Positions 1 to 5,881 of a stretch of 6,778 nt of DNA are shown one piece after another. A model generated the notes under the pieces. That model was given only the letters and a program-made list of their open reading frames with translations, ran no database searches and was not told the DNA's origin. Positions within the stretch are counted from its first letter, which is position 1. Each line of letters opens with the position of its first letter. Origin of the DNA: Planctomycetota bacterium (GTDB lineage: Bacteria > Planctomycetota > Brocadiia > JAJRTI01); the NCBI GenBank assembly GCA_024278415.1, contig JAJRTI010000107.1:1-6778 (forward strand). The letters are read 5' to 3'. A program made the position numbers and the translations under genes.

Positions 1-35
1 CGGCAAGTTGGATCGCATAAGGACTTGTCCTTGGC

Positions 36-1913
36 ATGAAGGCCTCCATCCGTGGGACTGGCGATGGGGTTCAACATACCATCCTGGCGTGTCAAGGACA
101 AGCACAAATACGTCAGCGTAATTGCGAATGGAAGTACTTAGCCATTCGCGGTGCGAAGCAGCGCGTGGTCAGCGCATCTACGCTAGCACAAGCTCCGGCC
201 GCGAAGGGCGAAGGCGGGACGACACTACCACCCCAGCCTGGTCGCGCGGCGACGAGCCGCCAGAAGCAACGCTCCAGCCAGACCTCTAAAGGAGGGCCCG
301 CCCGCGCCCTGCGCATCGGCGATTGGCCCCAGTGGTGCGGCGGCGCAGATCGCAACATGATCAGCGACCAGAAGGGCTTGCCGGATCACTTCGACAACGT
401 CACGAAGGATAAGACAGCAGGCTTGACCAACGTTAAATGGGTGTTCCGGTTGGGCCGTCCTTTGACCATGGGAAGCCCCGTCATCTCCGGCGGCAAAGCG
501 TTTGTCGGCGGGACCGACGGAGACCGCGATCTGGGCGCGTTGTGGTGCGTCAGGGAAGCTGATGGCAAGCTCCTATGGCGAATGCGATCACCCTACATCA
601 GGTCGCTCTACAACACTCACTCGTATGGTATCTGCGCCACATCAACGGTAGAAGGCGACCGCGTTTACCTGCTCGGCCATCTAGGCGGCGTGCTCTGTCT
701 CGACGCCAATGGCCTGGCGAACGGCAATCAAGGTCCCTTCCGCGATGAAGCACAGTATTTCGCGGCCGGCCGCAAGTGTGTGAAGTCAGAGATTGCGCCA
801 GACGGCTCACGAATTCTCGAATGTACGCCAGGCACGCCCGCTGTCCTGGGGCCGTTGGACGCGGACATCCTCTGGAGATTCGACATGCTGCGTGAGGTCA
901 ACTGTTGGCCGTATAACGCCCTCAATGCGGCGATCGTGATCCGAGGCCGCTATGCGTACGTGCCTACGTGCTCGACGATCAGCGGCGTTGGGGACGGCTC
1001 CCGCAGGCTCATTAATCCGTGGAAGAAGAAGTACCACAAGGCCACCTATGATTCGCCCAGCATCATCGTGTTGGACAAGAACACGGGCGAACTTGTGGCC
1101 AGGACGGTGGAAGACATCTTCGATCAGACCTTTCATGGCGCCCACGCCTCCCCGGCCCTGGGAACGGTCAACGGGCGGGAGCTGCTCGTGTACGGCGGCG
1201 GCAACGGAACCTGTTACGCGTTCGACCCCAACTTCAAACCTGGCCGCCACGGCAAGCTCGGAGTACTCAAACTGGTCTGGAAGTTCGACTGTTTAGACCC
1301 CGCCACGTTTCCGTCTGGTCTCAAGATCGGCCAACTTGATCGGGCTGAGACGATCGCGACGCCTGTCATATTCAACGACCGAGTTTACACCGCTATTGGC
1401 AATGACCTGAACGATAGCGGGCCAAGCGCCAAGCTCGGCAGGCTCGTGTGTATCGATGCCACGCAGAGCGGCGACATCAGCCGCACCGGGTGCATCTGGT
1501 CATTTGATGCGGTGCGCTCCACGAGTTCCACAGTCGCGATCAGCGACGGGCTGTTATATACCGCTGACGCGAGCGGCATGATCTACTGCCTCAACGCCGA
1601 TACCGGCAAGCTCTACTGGACTCATAAGACCCGCACTATATGGAGTTCGCCCTTGATAGCAGATGGCAAGGTGTATGTCGGCGTACACCATGGTGGGCTT
1701 CTTGTGTTCGCCCATAGCAAGGAAAAGAAACTCCTATCCCACAACATGGGACGCGAGGACATCGTCGCCTCGCCAGCCGTCGCCAACGGCGTGCTCTACG
1801 TGGCGTCACAGAAGTACCTGTATGCGTTGCAAGCGGGCCAAACAGGCGGCTTGGTGGCGCCATCCAATGATGATGCCTCTCACAAGGAGGATTCACATGA
1901 TTTACGCAAGTAG
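36..1913 (+). CDS. PQQ-like beta-propeller repeat protein (BamB/quinoprotein-type fold)
   Basis: This 625-residue reading frame encodes a multi-bladed propeller of the PQQ-like/BamB type. The fold begins with a D-W-P-Q-W element at residues 96-100 (families usually read WPQWRG; here it is WPQWCGG). Blade-type repeats follow, such as G-x-V-Y/A-x-G-x-x-D-G with L-W-C-V-x-x-x-D-G-K-x-L-W-R near 148-182, an F-H-G-A-H-A-S-P element at 366-373, Y-G-G-G-N-G-T-C-Y-A-F-D-P from 386, and a very regular D-A-S-G-x-I-Y-C-L-N-A-D-T-G-K-L-Y-W blade ending at W528. Members are usually exported, and many are non-catalytic, so no enzyme activity is claimed. The start is uncertain: an in-frame stop lies at 18-20, the ATG at 36 has no good ribosome binding site, and residues 1-95 are basic and low in hydrophobic residues with no signal peptide. 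The 3' end overlaps the glycosyltransferase gene by 17 nt, suggesting one operon. The fold call is firm; substrate and role are unknown. Confidence 0.85.
   Translation: MKASIRGTGDGVQHTILACQGQAQIRQRNCEWKYLAIRGAKQRVVSASTLAQAPAAKGEGGTTLPPQPGRAATSRQKQRSSQTSKGGPARALRIGDWPQWCGGADRNMISDQKGLPDHFDNVTKDKTAGLTNVKWVFRLGRPLTMGSPVISGGKAFVGGTDGDRDLGALWCVREADGKLLWRMRSPYIRSLYNTHSYGICATSTVEGDRVYLLGHLGGVLCLDANGLANGNQGPFRDEAQYFAAGRKCVKSEIAPDGSRILECTPGTPAVLGPLDADILWRFDMLREVNCWPYNALNAAIVIRGRYAYVPTCSTISGVGDGSRRLINPWKKKYHKATYDSPSIIVLDKNTGELVARTVEDIFDQTFHGAHASPALGTVNGRELLVYGGGNGTCYAFDPNFKPGRHGKLGVLKLVWKFDCLDPATFPSGLKIGQLDRAETIATPVIFNDRVYTAIGNDLNDSGPSAKLGRLVCIDATQSGDISRTGCIWSFDAVRSTSSTVAISDGLLYTADASGMIYCLNADTGKLYWTHKTRTIWSSPLIADGKVYVGVHHGGLLVFAHSKEKKLLSHNMGREDIVASPAVANGVLYVASQKYLYALQAGQTGGLVAPSNDDASHKEDSHDLRK
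288..296 (+). other. Strong Shine-Dalgarno-like AAAGGAGGG inside the propeller ORF
   Basis: A near-perfect anti-16S sequence lies within the annotated reading frame, just upstream of the first recognisable propeller residues (D96-W97). No ATG, GTG or TTG follows at normal spacing. The only in-frame candidate is CTG at 309 (residue 92), 12 nt downstream, and the next ATG is at 358. It may be chance, a trace of an older start, or a rare CTG start that would give a signal-less protein. Confidence 0.3.
1884..1890 (+). promoter_or_regulatory. Ribosome binding site AAGGAGG that sets the glycosyltransferase start
   Basis: AAGGAGG sits 6 nt before ATG 1897, inside the end of the propeller gene. It selects this ATG over the earlier in-frame ATG at 1663. 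The stretch from 1663 to 1896 is out-of-frame propeller coding sequence with no membrane character, whereas translation from 1897 opens directly with a transmembrane helix. Confidence 0.9.
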
Positions 1914-2967
1914 GACGACAGCGCTTCACCTGGCGGGATTGGCGATCTTGGGCGTCGCCGTTTTTTGGCCCGTTCTTAGTGCTGAAAGGTATATCGGCGG
2001 CGTGGAAGCCGTCCATGCCGAGATGGCCCGGGAAATGGTTGAGGCGGGCGACTACATTGTGCCGCGAAGGTGCGGGGTTCCATTCACAGAGAAGCCGCCG
2101 CTGTTCAACGACATGGTGGCGTTGCTCTTTCGGTTGAGCAGAACTTCGGATATCGCCTTGGCGCGCATTCCCAGCGCGCTGGCCGCGTTGGCGACGGCGT
2201 TGGCGATTTACCTGCTAGGCCGGCGGTGGTACGGGGCGGACGCGGGCCTGTGGTCGGCCGCCATCTGGGTCACGTTCCCCCTCGTGATCAAATGGGCGTG
2301 CGTCGCTCGAGGCGACATGCTGCTCGCCTGCCTAATCTTATGGGCCATTCTGCTCGCAGATTTCTCGTGCGCATCCAAGGGCCGCGCGTGGGCCTGGTGG
2401 TGCGGGTCCGGCCTCGTTTTGGGCGGGGCGGTTCTCGCCAAAGGCGAACAGGCGTTCTTCTTCTATGCCCTGGCGGTGGCCGCCATCCACAGAACGCGAT
2501 GTGGCCGTTGGCGGCCACCTCTTCGCTGGATGGCGGCCGCGGGAGCGATCGCCCTCATGCCTGCCTGTGCTTGGGCCATGGCTGTTGAACTGCGCAACCC
2601 CGGACACGTGGCCGCTTTCGCGCGCTATCACCTGACGCAGGGGTTCACGGAACATCCGAAACGCTGGTATCTGTACGCGGATCGCCTCTTCGCTTTGACC
2701 TTGCCATGGAGCCTGTTCGCGCTGGGCGCAGTGCTTCAAGCGGCGAAGCGCCTCTGGCGGAAAGGCTTCGATATGGACGCCATTCCGCTCGTCGTGTTGG
2801 CGGTCGGGCTGGCGTGCATGACGCTTGTGCCGAACAAGCGCGCGCACTATCTGCTGCCGATTCTGCCATTCTGGGCGCTGCTGCTCGGAACGTTCATTGC
2901 ACAGGCGACGAAGGGCGAACGAGAGCCAACCCACGCGGCCTGTATAGAATCAGGAGTCACGGCATGA
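1897..2967 (+). CDS. ArnT/PMT-like (GT-C) glycosyltransferase, N-terminal membrane part
   Basis: This 356-residue integral membrane protein resembles the ArnT/dolichyl-phosphate-mannose mannosyltransferase-like families (GT83/GT39), which transfer a sugar from a polyprenyl-phosphate carrier at the outer face of the inner membrane. After a first helix (about 8-28) comes the diagnostic periplasmic loop: E37, A-R-E-M at 44-47, G-D-Y-I-V-P at 51-56 and E-K-P-P-L at 65-69. The family usually has Asp-Glu at the E37 site; here the preceding residue is Val36. About eight or nine more hydrophobic segments follow, ending with K-R-A-H-Y-L-L-P-I-L-P at 314-324, matching the K-R-x-Y-L-L-P element of the family. 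The protein stops soon after that helix, so it lacks the last helices and the soluble C-terminal domain of a full ArnT (about 550 residues). The next gene, overlapping by ATGA, appears to supply them. The sugar and acceptor cannot be told from sequence. Confidence 0.85.
   Translation: MIYASRTTALHLAGLAILGVAVFWPVLSAERYIGGVEAVHAEMAREMVEAGDYIVPRRCGVPFTEKPPLFNDMVALLFRLSRTSDIALARIPSALAALATALAIYLLGRRWYGADAGLWSAAIWVTFPLVIKWACVARGDMLLACLILWAILLADFSCASKGRAWAWWCGSGLVLGGAVLAKGEQAFFFYALAVAAIHRTRCGRWRPPLRWMAAAGAIALMPACAWAMAVELRNPGHVAAFARYHLTQGFTEHPKRWYLYADRLFALTLPWSLFALGAVLQAAKRLWRKGFDMDAIPLVVLAVGLACMTLVPNKRAHYLLPILPFWALLLGTFIAQATKGEREPTHAACIESGVTA
2951..2956 (+). promoter_or_regulatory. Ribosome binding site CAGGAG of the downstream membrane gene
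   Basis: CAGGAG lies 7 nt before ATG 2964, within the last codons of the glycosyltransferase gene. With the ATGA stop/start overlap it supports separate but coupled translation of the two proteins, and it fixes the start at 2964. The same frame is open back to at least 2706, but that part is glycosyltransferase shadow without membrane character. Confidence 0.75.
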
Positions 2968-3626
2968 AGCCGAACTGGACATTTCGGTGGCCCCTATGCG
3001 CCGGGCTCGCAGGGGCGATTGGTGGCGCCATTGTTCTCCCGTTCGTCGCGTTCCGCCAGGCCCAGCAGCCGATGTTCTGGGTCGGGGCCGCGGCCCTCGC
3101 GCTGATGGGATGCGGCGGCCTGGGGCTCGCCGCGTGCGCGAGAGGGCGAATGGGGTTGGCCGCGGCCGCGCTGGTGGCCGCGTGCGCGATGGGCATGAGC
3201 ACGGCGTTCCGCATCGGCCGCCGGCTGACCCCAGAAGTCGCTGTGGCGAACGCGATCGCCCGGCTCGCACCGCGTGACGCTCCGTTGGCTGAATATGAGT
3301 GCCCAGAGTGCATTCTCTACCTGAAACTCGACCGTCTGGTGATATTTTTGCACAGCCTCGATGCGGTCCGCGAGTATCTGAACAAGCCTGGCCCGCGGCA
3401 TTTGCTCGTTCGCCACGACTTGGTGGACGGGGTGACGCCTTTGGCGCCAGAGGAAGCCGTTGTGCTCGGCTCTTGGCCGGTGGGGAATCGAGGCACACGC
3501 GTGGACTTGTTGATGTGGGGCGCGGCTCCGGCCCATTTGCGCGCACGCCGTCCGGCCGTCGAGGACGGCCTTGGCGAGGTGTGGTGCACGGCCCCTGCCC
3601 ACCTGCGCGTTCGGCCGGAGCGGTGA
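2964..3626 (+). CDS. Membrane protein, probable C-terminal part of the split ArnT-like glycosyltransferase
   Basis: This 220-residue protein starts at the ATG of an ATGA overlap. Residues 10-29, 37-59 and 63-82 are three hydrophobic segments rich in Ala, Gly and Leu. They are followed by a soluble region from about 84 that has the look of the periplasmic C-terminal domain of ArnT-like enzymes: an alternating 'x-Y-L-K-L-D-R-L-V-I-F-L-H-S-L-D-A-V-R-E-Y-L' stretch (Tyr of a strand, then a helix), then a strand with H-L-L-V-R. Added to the preceding 356 residues it gives 576, close to a whole ArnT, and brings the helix count to about 12-13, as in that family. The last 35 residues contain the element A-P-A-H-L-R twice (encoded at 3525-3542 and 3591-3608), which looks like a small duplicated tail. 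It could instead be an independent accessory protein, or the two genes could be one gene broken by a frameshift. On its own it carries no catalytic motif. Confidence 0.72.
   Translation: MKPNWTFRWPLCAGLAGAIGGAIVLPFVAFRQAQQPMFWVGAAALALMGCGGLGLAACARGRMGLAAAALVAACAMGMSTAFRIGRRLTPEVAVANAIARLAPRDAPLAEYECPECILYLKLDRLVIFLHSLDAVREYLNKPGPRHLLVRHDLVDGVTPLAPEEAVVLGSWPVGNRGTRVDLLMWGAAPAHLRARRPAVEDGLGEVWCTAPAHLRVRPER
3525..3623 (+). repeat. Imperfect direct repeat at the 3' end of the membrane gene
   Basis: Two copies of a roughly 30-base unit, starting at 3525 and 3591 (66 bases, or 22 codons, apart), encode A-P-A-H-L-R-A-R-R-P and A-P-A-H-L-R-V-R-P-E-R. Several third-base differences between copies (cat/cac, ttg/ctg) mean the duplication is not recent, or that the resemblance is maintained at protein level or is chance. 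Confidence 0.45.
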
Positions 3627-3664
3627 CCCCATGACTCGCAGGACCGGCCGCGCCTGGAACTGAG

Positions 3665-3693
3665 TTGACGCTCCGCGTGGCCCGCCGTATCTT
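3665..3693 (+). promoter_or_regulatory. Sigma70-type promoter for the two-component operon
   Basis: TTGACG (3665-3670) and TATCTT (3688-3693) are separated by exactly 17 bases, placing a transcription start near 3700 and leaving a leader of about 44 bases before ATG 3744. It lies in the only sizeable gap between plus-strand genes (3627-3743, 117 bases), so the regulator and kinase are likely transcribed separately from the glycosyltransferase unit. I saw no clear paired OmpR-type operator; only a short TATCT repeat at 3688 and 3695 overlaps the -10 region. Confidence 0.6.
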
Positions 3694-3743
3694 CTATCTG
3701 TCCCCCGAAGCGAAATGTCCGTGCTTGCCTAGGAGACGCGCCC

Positions 3744-4418
3744 ATGCGCATTCTTGTCGTGGAAGACCAAAAGCGAGTCGCTAAGTTTATCGCGAAAGGT
3801 TTTCGTGAAGAATCGTACGGCGTGGACGTGGTGCACGATGGCGAAGAGGCGGTCTTCATGGCGCGGAGTGTGGGCTACGACGCGATCGTGTTGGACCTGA
3901 TGCTGCCCCAGAAGGACGGCATGACCGCGCTGCGAGAGATGCGCGGGCGCGGCGTGCGCGCGCCGGTCATCATCCTCACCGCGAAGGGCGACGTGCAAGA
4001 CCGCATCGACGGCCTGAACGCCGGCGCGGACGACTACCTGCCCAAGCCCTTCGCGTTTGGGGAGCTGTTGGCGCGGGTGCGGGCGCTCATGCGCCGCGGC
4101 GGGCCCCAAGAAGACCCGACGCTCGAACTCGACGACCTCGTGCTGGATCCGGCCCGGCGCCAAGTGCGCCGCGCCGGCAAGGCCGTCGACCTGACGGCCA
4201 AGGAATTCGCCGTGCTCGAATACCTGCTGCGGAACAAGAATCGCGTCGTGACGCGCACGAGCATCATCGAACACGTGTGGGACATCCACTTCGACACGGG
4301 CACGAACATCGTCGACGTTTACGTTCGGCGTCTGCGCTCCAAGATCGACGACGATTTCGACCGCAAGCTGATCCACACGATCCGGGGCGTCGGCTATACC
4401 ATGAAGGATGCGCCATGA
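3744..4418 (+). CDS. OmpR/PhoB-family response regulator
   Basis: This 224-residue protein is a complete two-domain DNA-binding response regulator, the usual length for the family. The receiver domain (about 1-118) has the acidic pair E7-D8, the phosphoacceptor D51 in V-L-D-L-M-L-P, T79 in I-L-T-A-K, and K101 in L-P-K-P-F. The winged-helix DNA-binding domain (about 125-222) contains L-T-A-K-E-F-A-V-L-E-Y-L-L, the recognition-helix region with N-I-V-D-V-Y-V-R-R-L-R-S-K-I-D and the closing I-R-G-V-G-Y motif. It should be phosphorylated by the adjacent kinase and then bind promoters in the cytoplasm. Overall style is closest to the CusR/CopR heavy-metal group, but the signal is not proven. AGGAG at 3731-3735 lies 8 nt before the ATG, downstream of a good promoter. 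The stop overlaps the kinase start as ATGA. Confidence 0.97.
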   Translation: MRILVVEDQKRVAKFIAKGFREESYGVDVVHDGEEAVFMARSVGYDAIVLDLMLPQKDGMTALREMRGRGVRAPVIILTAKGDVQDRIDGLNAGADDYLPKPFAFGELLARVRALMRRGGPQEDPTLELDDLVLDPARRQVRRAGKAVDLTAKEFAVLEYLLRNKNRVVTRTSIIEHVWDIHFDTGTNIVDVYVRRLRSKIDDDFDRKLIHTIRGVGYTMKDAP

Positions 4419-5836
4419 AACGGTTTTCGCTGCGCGCCGCGTTGATGGCTTGGTACAGCGCGATTCTGTGCGTGGTCCTGGTCGCCGTGGCGGTGGGCGT
4501 CTATGTTTTCCTGAAAGAAGAGTTTCAGGAAGAGAGAGAAAACCGGCTCCGCCAAGAGGCGCAAGAAACGCTGCAGATGCTGGACGAGTTCCGGCAGGAT
4601 GGCCAGGGAAAGGGCGCAGCGTCCATAGACGACTTTATTGCAGCGGGCCTCGCGGAGGAGTTGGGGGAGCGGTTTGCGTACTTGGTTCACCCCTTGAGCG
4701 TGCGGGTGCTCAATGCGCAGGGCGGCGTAATGTTTGAGCGCGGCGACATGCCGCCGTCGCTGTGGCGCCGCGGGGAGAACGCCTCGCGTATCGCCGACGG
4801 GGAGGTGGTGCTGTCTTCGAGCGGCCGCTTTCTCGTGGCCGTCGGGCGCAGCGGTCCCTACCGCGTGGTGTTGAGCGCGGCCGAAGGGGAGATGCACGAG
4901 TTGCTCGCCGATTTGCGCCGGGCGTTTTACTGGATCACGCCGCTCGCCGTCTGCGTGGCGGTCCTTGGCGGGTATCTGATTTCCCTGCGCGTGCTGCGCC
5001 CCGTGCGAGGTGTTGTGTCCATGGTGAAGGAGATTCGATCGCAAGACCTCGGCCGCCGCTTGCCCGAGCGGGACGTCCCCGATGAGATCAGCCTGTTGAC
5101 TCGGGCGTTCAATGATCTGTTGGACAATCTTGAGCAGTCCTTCGACAGGATCAAGCAGTTCAGCCTCAACGCGTCGCACGAGTTGCGGACTCCGCTGACC
5201 GCGATGCGCGGGCAGTTGGAGGTCGCGCTGCGTTCGGAGCGCGCCGTGGAGGAGTATCAGGCGATTCTAGCTGACGCGGTTGAGGAGATCGCTCGATTGT
5301 CGAAAGTGATTGACAACCTGCTGCTGCTTGCGCAAGCGGACAACGACGCGCTGCCGCTGGAGCGAAACGCCGTGGCCCTTGAGGAGCTGATCGAGGATGT
5401 GGCCGAGCAGGCGTTGGTCTTGGCGGCGGAGAAGGGCTTAGCGCTGCGCTTCGAGCGTGCGGCGTCGCCGTGGGTCAATGGCGACCCGCACTTGCTCAAG
5501 CAGGTGTTTCTAAACTTGCTGAGCAACGCCGTGAAATTCACGCCGCCGGACGGCGCGATCACCGTTCGCTTGGAGGAGGAACCCGGCTGGGCACGCGTCG
5601 AGGTGAGGGATACGGGCGTGGGCATGGACCCGGACGCGGTTTTGCGCGTGTTCGATCGCTTTTATCGAGCGGACCCCCAAGCATCGGCTGGATTGGGTCT
5701 GGGCTTAGCGATTGCCCGCGCGATTGTGCAGGCGCACGGCGGACAGATCGAAGTCCACAGCGCGCTTGGGGGCGGAAGCGCCTTCTCGGTCAAGTTGCCC
5801 GTGGCGGATGCGCCTGGGGGCGAGACAGCGGAGTGA
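4415..5836 (+). CDS. Membrane sensor histidine kinase (CusS-like)
   Basis: This 473-residue sensor kinase is the partner of the preceding regulator; the genes overlap by ATGA and AAGGA (4404-4408) precedes the start. Domains in order: a first membrane helix (about 10-33), a periplasmic sensor region (about 34-170), a second helix (about 173-193), a HAMP linker containing R-V-L-R-P-V and the D-E-I-S-L-L-T-R-A-F-N element, a dimerisation domain with phosphoacceptor H255 in A-S-H-E-L-R-T-P-L-T, then the ATP-binding domain with the N box (N367-L-L-S-N371), G1 (D399-T-G-V-G403), F box (F413-D-R-F416) and G2 (G426-L-G-L-G430). All catalytic motifs are intact. The F-S-x-N-A-S-H-E-L-R-T-P form of the H box is typical of the CusS/heavy-metal sensor group. 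The periplasmic region shows no motif I recognise, so the stimulus is unknown. An upstream in-frame ATG at 4277 lies inside the regulator gene and is not the start. Confidence 0.97.
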   Translation: MKRFSLRAALMAWYSAILCVVLVAVAVGVYVFLKEEFQEERENRLRQEAQETLQMLDEFRQDGQGKGAASIDDFIAAGLAEELGERFAYLVHPLSVRVLNAQGGVMFERGDMPPSLWRRGENASRIADGEVVLSSSGRFLVAVGRSGPYRVVLSAAEGEMHELLADLRRAFYWITPLAVCVAVLGGYLISLRVLRPVRGVVSMVKEIRSQDLGRRLPERDVPDEISLLTRAFNDLLDNLEQSFDRIKQFSLNASHELRTPLTAMRGQLEVALRSERAVEEYQAILADAVEEIARLSKVIDNLLLLAQADNDALPLERNAVALEELIEDVAEQALVLAAEKGLALRFERAASPWVNGDPHLLKQVFLNLLSNAVKFTPPDGAITVRLEEEPGWARVEVRDTGVGMDPDAVLRVFDRFYRADPQASAGLGLGLAIARAIVQAHGGQIEVHSALGGGSAFSVKLPVADAPGGETAE

Positions 5837-5881
5837 CAGAACCCTCGGGAGCCGCCGTCCTCCAGTACGACATGCACCGCC

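Noticed and set aside
40..138. Short +1-frame stretch translating to a protein-like M-G-F-N-I-P-S-W-R-V-K-D-K-H-K-Y-V-S-V-I segment from 64
   Set aside because: It looks more protein-like than the annotated frame and could be a relic of another gene, but it is only about 25 codons, has no ribosome binding site, and I could not tie it to any family.
2338..2934. Minus-strand open frame of 198 codons opposite the glycosyltransferase
   Set aside because: It is rich in Arg, His, Pro and Gln with no domain, as expected for the antisense of GC-rich membrane-protein codons; the plus-strand gene is convincing.
2850..2967. Programmed -1 frameshift joining the two glycosyltransferase parts
   Set aside because: No slippery X-XXY-YYZ heptamer found; the ATGA overlap with its own ribosome binding site explains expression better.
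2994..3632. Minus-strand open frame of 212 codons opposite the small membrane protein
   Set aside because: No ribosome binding site or recognisable fold; the plus strand shows membrane helices, an ATGA overlap and a ribosome binding site.
3627..3664. Terminator after the glycosyltransferase unit
   Set aside because: Only weak GC-rich pairing around the ccggccgcgcc stretch and no T run; read-through into the two-component genes cannot be excluded.
3729..4376. Minus-strand open frame of 215 codons opposite the response regulator
   Set aside because: Antisense shadow of a highly conserved regulator gene.
4394..5179. Minus-strand open frame of 261 codons opposite the kinase
   Set aside because: Composition (Arg, His, Gln, Ala) is that of an antisense shadow; the kinase motifs on the plus strand are complete.
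5837..5881. Possible bidirectional terminator between the convergent genes (GGAG/CTCC pairing)
   Set aside because: The stem is only about 4 base pairs and there is no T run on either strand.
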